A program made the translations under genes and the position numbers. This document shows positions 45,216 to 54,591 of a stretch of 64,000 bases of DNA, piece after piece (position 1 is the first letter of the stretch; each line of letters opens with the position of its first letter). The stretch comes from Gammaproteobacteria bacterium (GTDB lineage: Bacteria > Pseudomonadota > Gammaproteobacteria > Ga0077536): contig JAJFJQ010000008.1 in assembly GCA_021773835.1 (NCBI GenBank), positions 62,001 to 126,000 on the forward strand, given 5' to 3'. The notes below the pieces were generated by a model. That model was not told the DNA's origin, did no database searches, and saw nothing but the letters and a program-made list of their open reading frames with translations.

Positions 45216-46586
45216 TCATGAATTATTGCGGCGCCGCTCGACGACGCGTAATAGCGCGCCGTCGCTCGGTCCGATCGATATCCCTCGGCGTACCGGTCGC
45301 GACACCGCACCAGGTTTACGCTCCATCCGCAAGCTGGCAAACAAGGTCGCCAATACTACCTTCATTTCATAAACGGCGAACGCCTGACCTAAACACGCAC
45401 GGTTACCGCCTCCAAACGGGATCCATTCGTGTGGTGCAAATTTTCGTTCAAGAAACCGATCTGGGCGAAATCGGAGTGGTTCCGGGTAAAGGTCTTCGCG
45501 CATATGTAGAAGATGGATCGATGGGCACAAAACAACATTGCTGGGATAGGCGAAACCGCCGACGGAGAAATCTTCCTTTAAGACCCGCACGATAAATGGG
45601 ATCACATTACGTACGCGCAAACTCTCGCGCACAACCGCATCGAGGTAGATCAATTGTGGTATCTGCTCGATGCTGGGCAACGCGCCGCCCGCAACCTCAT
45701 CCAATTCCGCCTCAATTCGGCTCACCACATCGGGCTGTGCGAGGATCAATTCGAAAGCCCAGGCGAGCGCTAGCGCGGTGGTGTCGTGTCCGGCGGCGAG
45801 TACCGTCACAATCGCATCGCGCAATTCATTGTCGGTCATGGTGCTACCATCGTCATAAGTCGCAACCATCAGATCTTTCAGCAGACATTCGGGCCGATCG
45901 TCCGGGTCCATGGCTCGCTGGCGCGCGAAATTTTCAAACAGCATCGAATCAAATTTCCGCCGCATACGGTAGAACGGCAGCACGCGGGAATTCTCGTAAC
46001 GATCGAGCGGGAACAAGTTCCACATCACTAATGCAAGTGGATGGCGCACATGCATCAGCAGCCGTGCCATGGTGTGTTGCATTTGATCGAATTCGGGTCC
46101 TGGCTGCAGCCCGAGTGAGGCGCGCAGGATAACTCTCAAGGTGATCGTCTGCATCGCCTTATCGGCGCGCACAAATCCCGCGCCACTCCATTGTTCTGCG
46201 ACGGTAAGTGCCTCGCCTTGCATGGCGTCGAAAAATGTTCGCATGCGATCGCCCTTCAGCGGCGGCAGCATGGCCTTGCGTTGCCGTACGTGCGGCTTCT
46301 CATCCAAGACTAAAACAGAGCTCGCGCCGACGACGCTAGACAACAGCGCATTACCCTCTCCCGCGTGCAATATCGTTGAGTCGCCTTTGAAGACATCGCG
46401 GATATCGTCCGGACGGGTCAACTGGACTAATGTGCCGAACCCGGCTAGTCGCAGGGTAAAGGTCTCACCGTAGCGCGCGGCACACTCCTCAAGAAACTCG
46501 ATCGGCCGAAACGAATAACGCAGTAACTGATTAGTCGCACCATACGCTGGGCCTGGGGGCAATTTTAACGGGCCAGTCATCCGCAT
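45216..46586 (-). CDS. cytochrome P450
   Basis: 456 residues, full length: I-helix AGHDTTALALAW, the ExxR motif in VVRESLRVRN and the heme-ligand region FGGGNRACLGQ with its Cys. A mono-oxygenase needing a ferredoxin/reductase, which are not in the window. The N-terminus has no clear membrane anchor, so it is probably soluble. Divergent from an MFS gene, and near the HpaB/MhpB cluster; initial hydroxylation of the same substrate is a reasonable guess. Confidence 0.95.
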   Translation of the reverse strand: MRMTGPLKLPPGPAYGATNQLLRYSFRPIEFLEECAARYGETFTLRLAGFGTLVQLTRPDDIRDVFKGDSTILHAGEGNALLSSVVGASSVLVLDEKPHVRQRKAMLPPLKGDRMRTFFDAMQGEALTVAEQWSGAGFVRADKAMQTITLRVILRASLGLQPGPEFDQMQHTMARLLMHVRHPLALVMWNLFPLDRYENSRVLPFYRMRRKFDSMLFENFARQRAMDPDDRPECLLKDLMVATYDDGSTMTDNELRDAIVTVLAAGHDTTALALAWAFELILAQPDVVSRIEAELDEVAGGALPSIEQIPQLIYLDAVVRESLRVRNVIPFIVRVLKEDFSVGGFAYPSNVVLCPSIHLLHMREDLYPEPLRFRPDRFLERKFAPHEWIPFGGGNRACLGQAFAVYEMKVVLATLFASLRMERKPGAVSRPVRRGISIGPSDGALLRVVERRRNNS

Positions 46587-46649
46587 CTACCTCATCGTGA
46601 TCCGAGTGCGTGGTCAATTCCCATCAGTGATTTTGCACGCATCTAGGTC

Positions 46650-47861
46650 ATGTATCATGCGCGTCCATCGTATGAGAATACAAGATTGAACGCTGAAAGA
46701 ATTCACGGGCCGGTGGTGCTATCGGTGTACTTGCCCGGTGTACTGCTTGGTGTGTCCTCACAGGCGATCCTGATATTACTCCCCTTATACGTCATCGATG
46801 TCGGCGGCAGCCTCGCCGCCGCTTCTGCTGCGGTCGGTTTTCGGGGTCTCGGCATGATGGTCTTGGACATTCCGGCTGGGTTTCTGGCGGCGCGTATCGG
46901 CGACAAGCGGGTGATGCTTCTTGCGATCGTACTGCTCGGTGCCGCGCAGCTCGGCTTTACGACCACGCAAAATATCACTCTGATTTGGTTGATCGCATTT
47001 ATCAACGGCGCGGGCGCAAGTTCCTTTCTGCTTGGTCGCATGTCCTACATAACCGAGGCCTGCACACCACAGACACGCGGACGCGTGATCGCGATGCTTG
47101 CCGGTACGATGCGGGGTTCGGCCTTGGTTGGGCCACTCGCGGGCGCGCTCATCGTAGAGCTTGCAGGGTATGCCGCTGCGTTCTATACCGCCGCTGCGGC
47201 TTCAGTTGTGGCATTTGCGATGATCGCCGCTTTCGCCAAACACGAACAACCGCTCTTAAGGGAACTAAGACTGCGCACGGTGGTGAACCTCTGCGTCGAG
47301 TACCAACGCGTGTTCTCAACCGCCGGGGTCGCCGCGATTACGTTCATGCTAATGCGCTCTTCTCGAACCGTATTGATCCCCTTGATTGGTACTGCTGTTG
47401 GGCTAGACGTCGGCACGATTGGGCTGATTGTGTCGATCTCTGCCAGCGTCGATATCGCCTTGTTTTATCCCGCCGGCCTAATCATGGATAAATACGGGCG
47501 CCGTGCAACAGCAGTACCGAGCTCTGCCTTGCTCGCACTATCACTTGCCGCGATGGCGCTTGCGAGCGGTTTCTATTCTCTACTCGCAGTGGCGATATTG
47601 GCAGGCGTCGCCAATGGCCTATCGACCGGCATCGTCATGACCTTGGGGACTGACCTTGCCCCGGCGCACAGACGCAGTGAGTTTCTCGGTCTATGGCGTC
47701 TGCTGACGGATCTCGGTGCCGCAACCGGGCCAATGGCGATCGGCCTCGTGGTCGCCGTAGCCCCAATCGGATTAGCCTGCATTAGCGTCGCCGGGCTCGG
47801 GGCACTGGGCAGTTATGTGGTCTACCAATTTGTCGAGGAAACGTTGGTAAAACAAACTTGA
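46650..47861 (+). CDS. MFS transporter
   Basis: 403 residues, twelve hydrophobic segments; loop 2-3 motif GFLAARIGDKRVM and the mid-protein GLIMDKYGRRATA show the usual MFS arrangement. Not the ACS type seen at 28-30 kb; closer in pattern to multidrug or sugar-type exporters. The ATG at 46650 has a weak ribosome binding site, and a TTG at 46686 is possible. It precedes the HpaB gene by 133 bases on the same strand. Confidence 0.88.
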   Translation: MYHARPSYENTRLNAERIHGPVVLSVYLPGVLLGVSSQAILILLPLYVIDVGGSLAAASAAVGFRGLGMMVLDIPAGFLAARIGDKRVMLLAIVLLGAAQLGFTTTQNITLIWLIAFINGAGASSFLLGRMSYITEACTPQTRGRVIAMLAGTMRGSALVGPLAGALIVELAGYAAAFYTAAAASVVAFAMIAAFAKHEQPLLRELRLRTVVNLCVEYQRVFSTAGVAAITFMLMRSSRTVLIPLIGTAVGLDVGTIGLIVSISASVDIALFYPAGLIMDKYGRRATAVPSSALLALSLAAMALASGFYSLLAVAILAGVANGLSTGIVMTLGTDLAPAHRRSEFLGLWRLLTDLGAATGPMAIGLVVAVAPIGLACISVAGLGALGSYVVYQFVEETLVKQT

Positions 47862-47994
47862 TTGCAAAAGGGGTTAGCATCTGTTGCCGAGTGACCCTAG
47901 TAACCGGCATCCGAATTACAATACCATCACCCACCCGGATCGAATGATCCCGCAATGGCAACGATAAGCAGCATTTCAGAAGGTAGTTACAACG

Positions 47995-49446
47995 ATGACC
48001 GTTAGGACAGGACAGGAATTTATCGACGGTCTTGATGACGACCGCGAAGTTTGGTATGGCGGCCAGCGGGTCGAAAAAATCACCGAGTTCAAGGAATTCA
48101 AGCCCTCCATTACTTCGCTCGCCAAACTCTACGACCTGCAACATGATCCCACCCTTAAGCCCGTTATGACCTTGGAGTCAGAGGACCTGGGTGAGGTGAT
48201 CGCGCGCCCATTTGAGATCCCTCGCACGCTCGACCACTTGCGCCTAAAGCGAGAGTGCTACATCGCCGTGGCCGAAGCGACTTGCGGCATGATGGGTCGC
48301 AGCCCCGATTTTCTGAATGCGATGATGGCCTCACTTGCGGCCAAGCGCAGTTTCTTTCATGAATGTGCGCCGGAACGTGCTGAGGCAATGGTCAACTACT
48401 ACGAGTACATTGCACGCAATGACTTGTTTATGACCCATGCCTTACTTGACCCCCAGCTCGATAAAGGCAAATTACGCAACGAACAAACAGACCCTGGTAC
48501 ACCGCTGAGAGTCGTCGATCGCAACGCCGATGGCATCATCGTAGACGGCATTAAACGTATCGCGACCTCGGCACCATACGCCGATGAGATCCTGGTGTGG
48601 CCGTTTCCGCCGACATTCCTACCAGGCGAAGAGGCCTACGCGAATGTATTCGCGGTGCCGATGAACACGAAAGGCCTGAAGACATTATGCCGACGCTCGT
48701 TTTCCAACTCGGGTTTGCAGGCAGATTTCCCGTTGTCTGGACAGTTTGACGAGATGGATGCGACCGTCGTGTTCGAGAACGTACTAGTGCCGTGGGAGCG
48801 CGTGTTTCTGCACGAAAATACCGCGTTTCTAAATCGAATGTACAAAGACACACGCATGCGCGAGATGACCGCGCATCAAACCAATGCCAGACTCGAGGTA
48901 AAGCTTGGTTTTGTCTACGCACTCCTCGTGCGTATGGCCGCCGCCGCAGGTACGGATAACCGATCAGAGATCATGGAGTTGCTCGGCGAGGCCGCGTTAA
49001 GAGTTGAAGTGATCCGCAATACCACCCGCTCGGCCGAATTGCAGGCGACGGTCGATCCGGATAACGGCGTGCTGTATCCGGATTTGCCAGCCCTGCAGGT
49101 TGGGCGCGCGCTAGGTCCTATTTACTATCCCGAAATGATCGCGATGATCAGAAAGATCGGGGGTGGCGGTTTGGTACAACTGCCGGTCAGCCTCGACGAG
49201 TTTGAATCAGCGATCGGCACCGACCTCGCTAAATCACTCTCCGGTTCCGGGATAGGTGGCCTCGATAAAACGCGTCAAATGAAGCTCGCCTGGGATCTCT
49301 GCGGCAGTGAATTTGGCGCCCGCCATGAACTCTATGAAATGAATTATGCGGGAGAGCGCGGCGCCTTGCTCGCCAGCGTCAACCGCGAATATTCTCGTAA
49401 GCAGCATTATCTCGATCACTTAGACGCCTTTATGGACAGCTTATGA
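47995..49446 (+). CDS. 4-hydroxyphenylacetate 3-hydroxylase family (HpaB-like) oxygenase
   Basis: 483 residues of the HpaB/PvcC-type FADH2-dependent monooxygenase family, as seen from the N-terminal RTGQEFIDGLDDDREVWYGG and the middle FENVLVPWERVFLHEN. It would hydroxylate a phenol ortho to the OH, giving a catechol, using reduced flavin from a separate reductase that is not in the window. Its stop overlaps the hydrolase start (ATGA). With the extradiol dioxygenase two genes downstream it implies phenol to catechol to ring opening. Confidence 0.92.
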   Translation: MTVRTGQEFIDGLDDDREVWYGGQRVEKITEFKEFKPSITSLAKLYDLQHDPTLKPVMTLESEDLGEVIARPFEIPRTLDHLRLKRECYIAVAEATCGMMGRSPDFLNAMMASLAAKRSFFHECAPERAEAMVNYYEYIARNDLFMTHALLDPQLDKGKLRNEQTDPGTPLRVVDRNADGIIVDGIKRIATSAPYADEILVWPFPPTFLPGEEAYANVFAVPMNTKGLKTLCRRSFSNSGLQADFPLSGQFDEMDATVVFENVLVPWERVFLHENTAFLNRMYKDTRMREMTAHQTNARLEVKLGFVYALLVRMAAAAGTDNRSEIMELLGEAALRVEVIRNTTRSAELQATVDPDNGVLYPDLPALQVGRALGPIYYPEMIAMIRKIGGGGLVQLPVSLDEFESAIGTDLAKSLSGSGIGGLDKTRQMKLAWDLCGSEFGARHELYEMNYAGERGALLASVNREYSRKQHYLDHLDAFMDSL

Positions 49447-50321
49447 ACGACACCAACGACGCCCATCGGAGCTTTTGGACAGATCTGCGCAGTGGGACTT
49501 TCGAACAAGGTTATCTCCAAGCGGGAGAGATCCGCACGCGTTACCTACACGCGGGCGATGCGTCGTTACCCACACTGTTGCTGCTGCATGGGGTAGGCGG
49601 CCATGCCGAGACCTACACGCGCAACCTTATTGAGCACGCGGAACATTTCGATACCTATTCGATCGATATGGTGGGCCATGGCTATAGTTCGAAGCCAGAT
49701 CACGACTATGAAATCGACGACTATGTCGAACACCTACGTAGTGTTATCGACACGCTTGGGTGCGAGAAGATCTTTCTTTCCGGTGAATCGCTGGGCGGTT
49801 GGGTTGCAGCGCGCTTCGCGCTCAAATATCCGGAACGTCTTGAACGCATGGTATTGAACACTTGCGGCGGTGCGACCTTAAACCCCGAGGTGATGCAGCG
49901 GATCAAGACACTTACGATGGCTGCTGTTAGTGAACCAACGTGGGAGACGGTAAGGGCGCGACTTGAGTGGCTGATGGCCGATCCGGCGACTGTCACCGAT
50001 GACCTTGTCGCGTGTCGTCAGGCGATCTACCAACAACCCGGCATGCGCGATGCGATGGCTCGCATCATGTGTCTGCAAGAGATGGAGATCCGCAAGCGAA
50101 ATAATCTTAGCGATGAAGATTGGGCCGCTATCGAAACCGAGACCTTGGTCTTATGGACTGACAAAGATCCCACCGCGGCGGTCAACGTCGGCGAAAAGAT
50201 CGCCCGCCTGATCCCGAATGCACGATTCGCACTCATGACCGAGTGCGGACATTGGCCACAATTTGAAGACCCGCCGACGTTTAATAATCTACATCTCGAC
50301 TTTTTGCTCGGGCGGAGTTGA
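49443..50321 (+). CDS. alpha/beta hydrolase (meta-cleavage product hydrolase, MhpC/BphD-like)
   Basis: 292 residues with LLLHGVGGHAETY, nucleophile SGESLGGWVAA, the acid in LWTDKDPTA and the His in ECGHWPQFEDP. This pattern and its position between a hydroxylase and an extradiol dioxygenase fit C-C bond hydrolysis of a ring-cleavage product. It starts four bases before the HpaB stop, and its stop is nine bases before the dioxygenase ATG. Confidence 0.9.
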   Translation: MNDTNDAHRSFWTDLRSGTFEQGYLQAGEIRTRYLHAGDASLPTLLLLHGVGGHAETYTRNLIEHAEHFDTYSIDMVGHGYSSKPDHDYEIDDYVEHLRSVIDTLGCEKIFLSGESLGGWVAARFALKYPERLERMVLNTCGGATLNPEVMQRIKTLTMAAVSEPTWETVRARLEWLMADPATVTDDLVACRQAIYQQPGMRDAMARIMCLQEMEIRKRNNLSDEDWAAIETETLVLWTDKDPTAAVNVGEKIARLIPNARFALMTECGHWPQFEDPPTFNNLHLDFLLGRS

Positions 50322-50330
50322 ACAGAGGCC

Positions 50331-51275
50331 ATGACCGTCGCTGCACTTTGCGCCTCGCACACACCGTTAAAAGACTATTTATCGCCTGGTGCTGAGATCG
50401 AGCAGGAAGTCGCCGCTTGCTTTAACAAAATCCGGACGTGGGTCGGCGACTTCGCGCCAGAGTTCGTCGTCGTTCTGGGACCGGATCATTTCAACGGATT
50501 TTTCTATAAGCTAATGCCGAGTTTCTGCGTCGGCGCCGCCGCGCAAGGGGTTGGCGATTGGAAAACCTCGCGCGATCCGTTTCCGATTGACACAAAAGTT
50601 TCAGAGCAGTGCACCAAATACCTACACCAAGCCGGAATCGATGCGGCATTGTCTTACCAAATGACCACCGATCATGGTTGTGTGCAGATCATTGATCAGC
50701 TATTTGATTGGTCGGCGTTGCCGCCCGTATTGCCCATCTTCATCAATTGTGCTGCGCCGCCTCTGCCACCGCTACATCGAACCGTTGCGTTCGGTAAAGC
50801 GCTGGGACAGTTTCTAACGACGCTTGAGCGACGAGTGCTGATCATTGGGTCAGGTGGCTTGTCGCACGATCCTCCGATCCCGCAACTGGCCGACGCGCCC
50901 CCTGAAGTTCGACAACGTCTCGTTGAAGGAGGAGAACTATCAGCCGAAGCGCGCGCCGCACGCCAAGCACGGGTCATCGAGGACGCCAACAATCGACGTG
51001 CGGGAACGAGCGAGCGCACGCCGCTAAACCCTACATGGGATAAGCGCTTTCTTGAGTTGTTAATGGCGCGCGACTTCGACCAGCTGTGCACCTTAGACGA
51101 TGATAGTATCACTAGGGACGGCGGGTGCGGCGGACACGAGGTCAGGACGTGGATTGCAACAAGTGCCGCAATTGAAGCGAGCGGAAGCTTCACACCAAAA
51201 TTACACTACTATCGCGCGATCGAAGATTGGATCGCGGGTTATGCGGTGATGAGCTTCGACCCGAGCGAAGCCTGA
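50331..51275 (+). CDS. class III extradiol dioxygenase (MhpB-like)
   Basis: 314 residues matching the 2,3-dihydroxyphenylpropionate 1,2-dioxygenase family: CASHTPLKDYL with a metal His, VLGPDHFNGFFYKLMPSF, GDWKTSRDPF and MTTDHG, then IGSGGLSHDPPIP. It opens a catechol ring next to the two hydroxyls using Fe(II) and O2. Third gene of the HpaB-hydrolase-dioxygenase operon. The exact catechol is not determined. Confidence 0.92.
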   Translation: MTVAALCASHTPLKDYLSPGAEIEQEVAACFNKIRTWVGDFAPEFVVVLGPDHFNGFFYKLMPSFCVGAAAQGVGDWKTSRDPFPIDTKVSEQCTKYLHQAGIDAALSYQMTTDHGCVQIIDQLFDWSALPPVLPIFINCAAPPLPPLHRTVAFGKALGQFLTTLERRVLIIGSGGLSHDPPIPQLADAPPEVRQRLVEGGELSAEARAARQARVIEDANNRRAGTSERTPLNPTWDKRFLELLMARDFDQLCTLDDDSITRDGGCGGHEVRTWIATSAAIEASGSFTPKLHYYRAIEDWIAGYAVMSFDPSEA

Positions 51276-51311
51276 TCAATCAAATTTCAATCGGCGATTA
51301 AGGAGTCGAAC

Positions 51312-52463
51312 ATGACTGCGAGCGGACCATTGGTAGGGTATAAAGTGATCGAACTGGCGGGGATCGGACCGAACCCAATGTGCGCCATGTTGTTGGCCGA
51401 TATGGGTGCGGAAGTGATTCGAGTTGACCGCTTGGTCGACGCCGGCCTTGGGATCAAAATGGACCCCAAACACGCATTGCTGGACCGCAGTCGCCGATCG
51501 ATCGCTGTGGATTTAAAAAGTCCCGATGGGGTGGAATTGATCCTGAAACTCGTCGAACAATCAGACGCCTTAATCGAAGGTTTCCGCGCCGGGGTGACCG
51601 AACGCCTCGGACTTGGACCGGAGGAGTGTCAACAACGCAATCCCAAACTCGTCTATGGGCGCATCACCGGTTGGGGTCAGGATGGACCGCTGGCCAAGGT
51701 TGCCGGCCATGATATCAATTACATTTCTCTGGCCGGCGCGGCGCATGCGATAGGGCCGGCTGATCGACCGCCGCCGCCGCCATTGAACCTGGTTGGTGAC
51801 TTCGGCGGTGGTGGTACCTACCTCGCGATAGGTGTATTGGCAGGCTTGCTAGAGGCACAAAAATCGGGTCTTGGTCAGGTTGTCGATGCGTCAATGGTCG
51901 ATGGGGTCGCTTCACTCATGACCGCTATCTACGGCATGTATGCTGCCGGCATTACCACTGATGATCGCGGCACGAATATTCTCGACGGCGGCGCGCACTT
52001 CTACGACACCTATGAAACGGCGGACGGTCGCTACATTTCCATCGCCTCGATCGAATCGAAATTCTACGCCGAACTGCTTGAGTTAACCGGTTTCGAGGAT
52101 CCGGATCATCAAGGTCATGGCAATAAAGAGGCATGGCCTGAGCTAGGCGTGAAAATGGCAGCGTTGATCAAGACCAAAACGCGCGACCAGTGGTGCGAGA
52201 TCCTAGAAGGATCGGATATCTGCTTTGCCCCGGTCTTGAGCCTAGCCGAAGCACCCAAGCATCCTCATAACGTGGCGCGCGAAACATTTGTAACGGTCGA
52301 TGGCGTTACACAACCGGCACCCGCACCGCGCTTTAGCCGCACGCCGTCGAAGATCCAAAAAGGCGCCTCGGTCCGCGGCTCAGATACCCAAGCCGTACTA
52401 ACGGATTGGGGCTTCGAAGCGTCACAAATTGCCTCCTGGAAAGAGGCCGGCGTTATCTCCTAG
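51312..52463 (+). CDS. alpha-methylacyl-CoA racemase-like (CaiB/BaiF family)
   Basis: 383 residues. CaiB/BaiF fold; details favour the racemase branch: AGHDINYISLAG (catalytic His), LNLVGDFGGGG (catalytic Asp) and GVTERLGLGPEE. It interconverts the 2R/2S methyl configuration of branched acyl-CoA so that acyl-CoA dehydrogenase can act, as in degradation of sterol or isoprenoid side chains. The next gene is an acyl-CoA dehydrogenase, which fits that role. Starts 36 bases after the dioxygenase gene. Confidence 0.9.
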   Translation: MTASGPLVGYKVIELAGIGPNPMCAMLLADMGAEVIRVDRLVDAGLGIKMDPKHALLDRSRRSIAVDLKSPDGVELILKLVEQSDALIEGFRAGVTERLGLGPEECQQRNPKLVYGRITGWGQDGPLAKVAGHDINYISLAGAAHAIGPADRPPPPPLNLVGDFGGGGTYLAIGVLAGLLEAQKSGLGQVVDASMVDGVASLMTAIYGMYAAGITTDDRGTNILDGGAHFYDTYETADGRYISIASIESKFYAELLELTGFEDPDHQGHGNKEAWPELGVKMAALIKTKTRDQWCEILEGSDICFAPVLSLAEAPKHPHNVARETFVTVDGVTQPAPAPRFSRTPSKIQKGASVRGSDTQAVLTDWGFEASQIASWKEAGVIS

Positions 52464-52544
52464 TCGTCCGCCGTCTTTGATGAATCGCGAACAGACGCGG
52501 GGCGACTGGGCCGCCTCGTTGCGGCAGCGTGTTAACTTCCGTTC

Positions 52545-53687
52545 ATGTCTTTGACACCTGAACAACGACAAATCCGCGACGCGGCGCGCGCATTTGCGGA
52601 TAAAGCGATACGCCCGTACGCCGCTGCCTGGGACCGCGCAGGCAACACGCCGCGAGAGACCTACCGCGCCATGGCCGAGATTGGCCTGATGGGCGTGACC
52701 ATCGACCCCCGCTATGGCGGAACTGGCGCAGATTTTGTCGCCTACGCATTGGCGATTGAGGAGATCGCAGCCGCCGATGGCGGGATCTCAAATGTCATGG
52801 CTGCGAATAACTCGCCGGTCGCCGTCGCGTTACAAGACCTCGGCAGCGATTGGCAAAAAACAAACTATCTGACGAAACTCACCTCGGGTGAATGGATTGG
52901 CTGTATCCAGCTCACCGAACCACATACCGGGTCGGATGCCGCAGCGATAACCACGCAAGCCGTGCGCGATGGCGACGACTATGTCATCGACGGCCGCAAA
53001 GCCTTCGTCACCGGTGGTTCGACCGCCGATCTTGCGATGATCATTGCCGTGACCGATAGCGCCGCAGGCAAGCGTGGTATTACTGCATTTATCACGCCGA
53101 CCGATAATGCTGCTTATGAAGTCGTGCGCAAGGAATCAAAGCTCGGTCATCGAACCAACGACACCTGCGAGATCCGCTTAAACCGAATGCGTGTCCCGGC
53201 CCGCGATGTCCTCGGGGAGCCCGGACACGGCCTTAGAATAGCCCTGGAAAATCTATCACTCGGTCGGATCGGCGTTGCAGCACAAGCGACTGGTGGTGCG
53301 CGCGCAGCATTAAAAGCGGCACTGGCTTACGCTAAAGAGCGCGAGACGTTTGGAAAACCAATCGACCAACATCAGGCCATCGCGTTTAAGCTCGCTGAGA
53401 TGGCAACGCAGATAGAAGCGGCGAGACAACTCTATTTACACGCAGCTCGCATGAAAGACTTAGATTTTGAGTGCATCCGCGAGGCATCTATGGCAAAACT
53501 GTTTGCCTCAGAGATGGCCGAACGCGTCGCCTCTCAGGCGATCCAAATCCACGGCGGCTACGGCTATCTCAGTGATTATCCAGTGGAAAAAATCTATCGC
53601 GATGTGCGTGTGTACCAAATTTATGAAGGAACTTCAGAGGTTCAAAAAATTCTGATTTCAAGGTTATTAAACGACCTCGACATATAA
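52545..53687 (+). CDS. acyl-CoA dehydrogenase
   Basis: 380 residues, full-length flavoprotein of the ACAD family: GCIQLTEPHTGSDAAAI, AFVTGGSTAD, FGKPIDQHQAIAFKLAEMA and the C-terminal QIHGGYGYLSDYPVEKIYRD. It introduces a 2,3 double bond into an acyl-CoA with ETF as acceptor. The catalytic Glu is expected in the YEGTSEVQ segment. Last gene of the probable racemase-dehydrogenase unit; followed by the putative structured RNA region. Confidence 0.95.
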   Translation: MSLTPEQRQIRDAARAFADKAIRPYAAAWDRAGNTPRETYRAMAEIGLMGVTIDPRYGGTGADFVAYALAIEEIAAADGGISNVMAANNSPVAVALQDLGSDWQKTNYLTKLTSGEWIGCIQLTEPHTGSDAAAITTQAVRDGDDYVIDGRKAFVTGGSTADLAMIIAVTDSAAGKRGITAFITPTDNAAYEVVRKESKLGHRTNDTCEIRLNRMRVPARDVLGEPGHGLRIALENLSLGRIGVAAQATGGARAALKAALAYAKERETFGKPIDQHQAIAFKLAEMATQIEAARQLYLHAARMKDLDFECIREASMAKLFASEMAERVASQAIQIHGGYGYLSDYPVEKIYRDVRVYQIYEGTSEVQKILISRLLNDLDI

Positions 53688-53714
53688 GAAAACAGTCAAA
53701 GCGATTGCCCGGCG

Positions 53715-53744
53715 TTACCGATTTTTTCTACTACACTTTAACTA
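53715..53744 (+). promoter_or_regulatory. weak promoter candidate upstream of the structured RNA
   Basis: TTACCG (53715-53720) and TAACTA (53739-53744) separated by 18 bases, giving a start near 53751. Both boxes depart from consensus; reported only because it is correctly placed before the folded region. Confidence 0.25.
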
Positions 53745-53749
53745 TGCGC

Positions 53750-53945
53750 TTCCCACTGCGATCGCATAAGGGAAAGGAGAGGCGCAAAGCCGATGGGCCG
53801 CGCGCATCTTGCGCCGACCCGAACTGGCAAACGTTCAGCCGCCCAAGTGGCGGGTTGTCAAACAACACTGCCAGGTGACGAACATCGCCTTTGCGCACGC
53901 GCTAGAAGATGGACAAGCAAACCCCGCAATAGCGGGGTTTGTTAT
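53750..53945 (+). ncRNA. probable structured RNA ending in a rho-independent-type terminator
   Basis: A 393-base gap between genes holds a region with strong folding potential on the plus strand. GCGCAAAGCCGATG (53782-53795) pairs with CATCGCCTTTGCGC (53883-53896) over 14 positions with one mismatch, closing an arm-bearing interior: CTGGCA/TGCCAG (53824-53829, 53869-53874), CCGCC/GGCGG (53839-53843, 53849-53853) and GTTG/CAAC (53854-53866). An alternative, exclusive pairing joins GGCGCAA (53781-53787) with TTGCGCC (53809-53815), so a switch is conceivable. The terminator hairpin follows at 53919. It matches none of 6S, tmRNA, RNase P, SRP or the common riboswitches I can recall. A cis-regulator of the downstream GFA gene or a free small RNA are both possible. 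Confidence 0.4.
53919..53940 (+). terminator. rho-independent-type terminator
   Basis: AAACCCCGC, AATA, GCGGGGTTT: a perfect 9-base-pair stem with a four-base loop, closing A-T pairs that supply a short T tract in either direction. It lies downstream of the structured region and about 140 bases before the GFA gene. Confidence 0.6.
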
Positions 53946-54079
53946 ATCTGCGACGGTGATTCGAAGCGCATCAATGTTACACGAAATAGAGGAGCTACAG
54001 CGCACTCGTCGGTGACGGTAGAATTGGACTCACCACGGTTGCGAAGTAAGACGAAACAAACGTAGTACGGGAGAAAGCG

Positions 54080-54493
54080 ATGCCAGCCAAGACCGTAACC
54101 GGTGGTTGTTTTTGCGGCGCGGTTCAATTTGAGATGGACCTACCCACTTTGTTCTGCGTCCATTGTCACTGCTCAATGTGTCGGCGCCCACATGGTGCGA
54201 GTTTTGTCACATGGTGTGGCGTTCCGCCAGAGCAGATGCGGATCACGGCGGGTGAGCACGACCTGGTGAACTTCAAGAGTTCAAAACTTGGATCGCGAAA
54301 CTTCTGCCGTCATTGCGGCAGTCAAATGTTCTGTCAGACACACGCCGAGTACATCGATATCGCGTTGGCCAGCCTGCACGATAAGATCGACCGCGAACCG
54401 GAAGCGCATTACTACTATGACTCCAGGGCCGACTGGACCCAAGTTAATGACGACTTGCCAAAATTCGGTGATGACGGTTCCGAGGCCGCTTAG
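54080..54493 (+). CDS. GFA-family (glutathione-dependent formaldehyde-activating-like) protein
   Basis: 137 residues with the zinc-binding Cys pattern GGCFCGAVQF, CVHCHCSMCRRPHGASF and FCRHCGSQMF. The family (S-hydroxymethylglutathione synthase-like fold, Mss4-like) binds one or two zinc ions; most members have unknown targets. GGGAGAAAG lies before the ATG. Convergent with the large acyl-activating gene. Confidence 0.92.
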   Translation: MPAKTVTGGCFCGAVQFEMDLPTLFCVHCHCSMCRRPHGASFVTWCGVPPEQMRITAGEHDLVNFKSSKLGSRNFCRHCGSQMFCQTHAEYIDIALASLHDKIDREPEAHYYYDSRADWTQVNDDLPKFGDDGSEAA

Positions 54494-54591
54494 TCCTGGG
54501 GCTGCGTCATTTCGCTAGACGATCGCCGATCGATAGTTTTCACTAAGTGCACCGGTAGCACCGTTAAGTAAAGCAGAGAAACTTTAAGACG

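Noticed and set aside
50696-51193. Antisense frame of 165 codons over the MhpB-like gene
   Set aside because: Shadow of a well-supported dioxygenase; serine-rich low-quality translation.
53750-53945. c-di-GMP (GEMM) riboswitch, suggested by GCGCAAAGCC
   Set aside because: The short motif is present but the other conserved GEMM parts, including the GNRA tetraloop arm in the expected position, are not. Not assigned to any known class.
53793-54065. Small plus-strand reading frame in the structured region
   Set aside because: Protein is arginine- and proline-rich without fold-like pattern, lacks a ribosome binding site, and overlaps the RNA stems and terminator.
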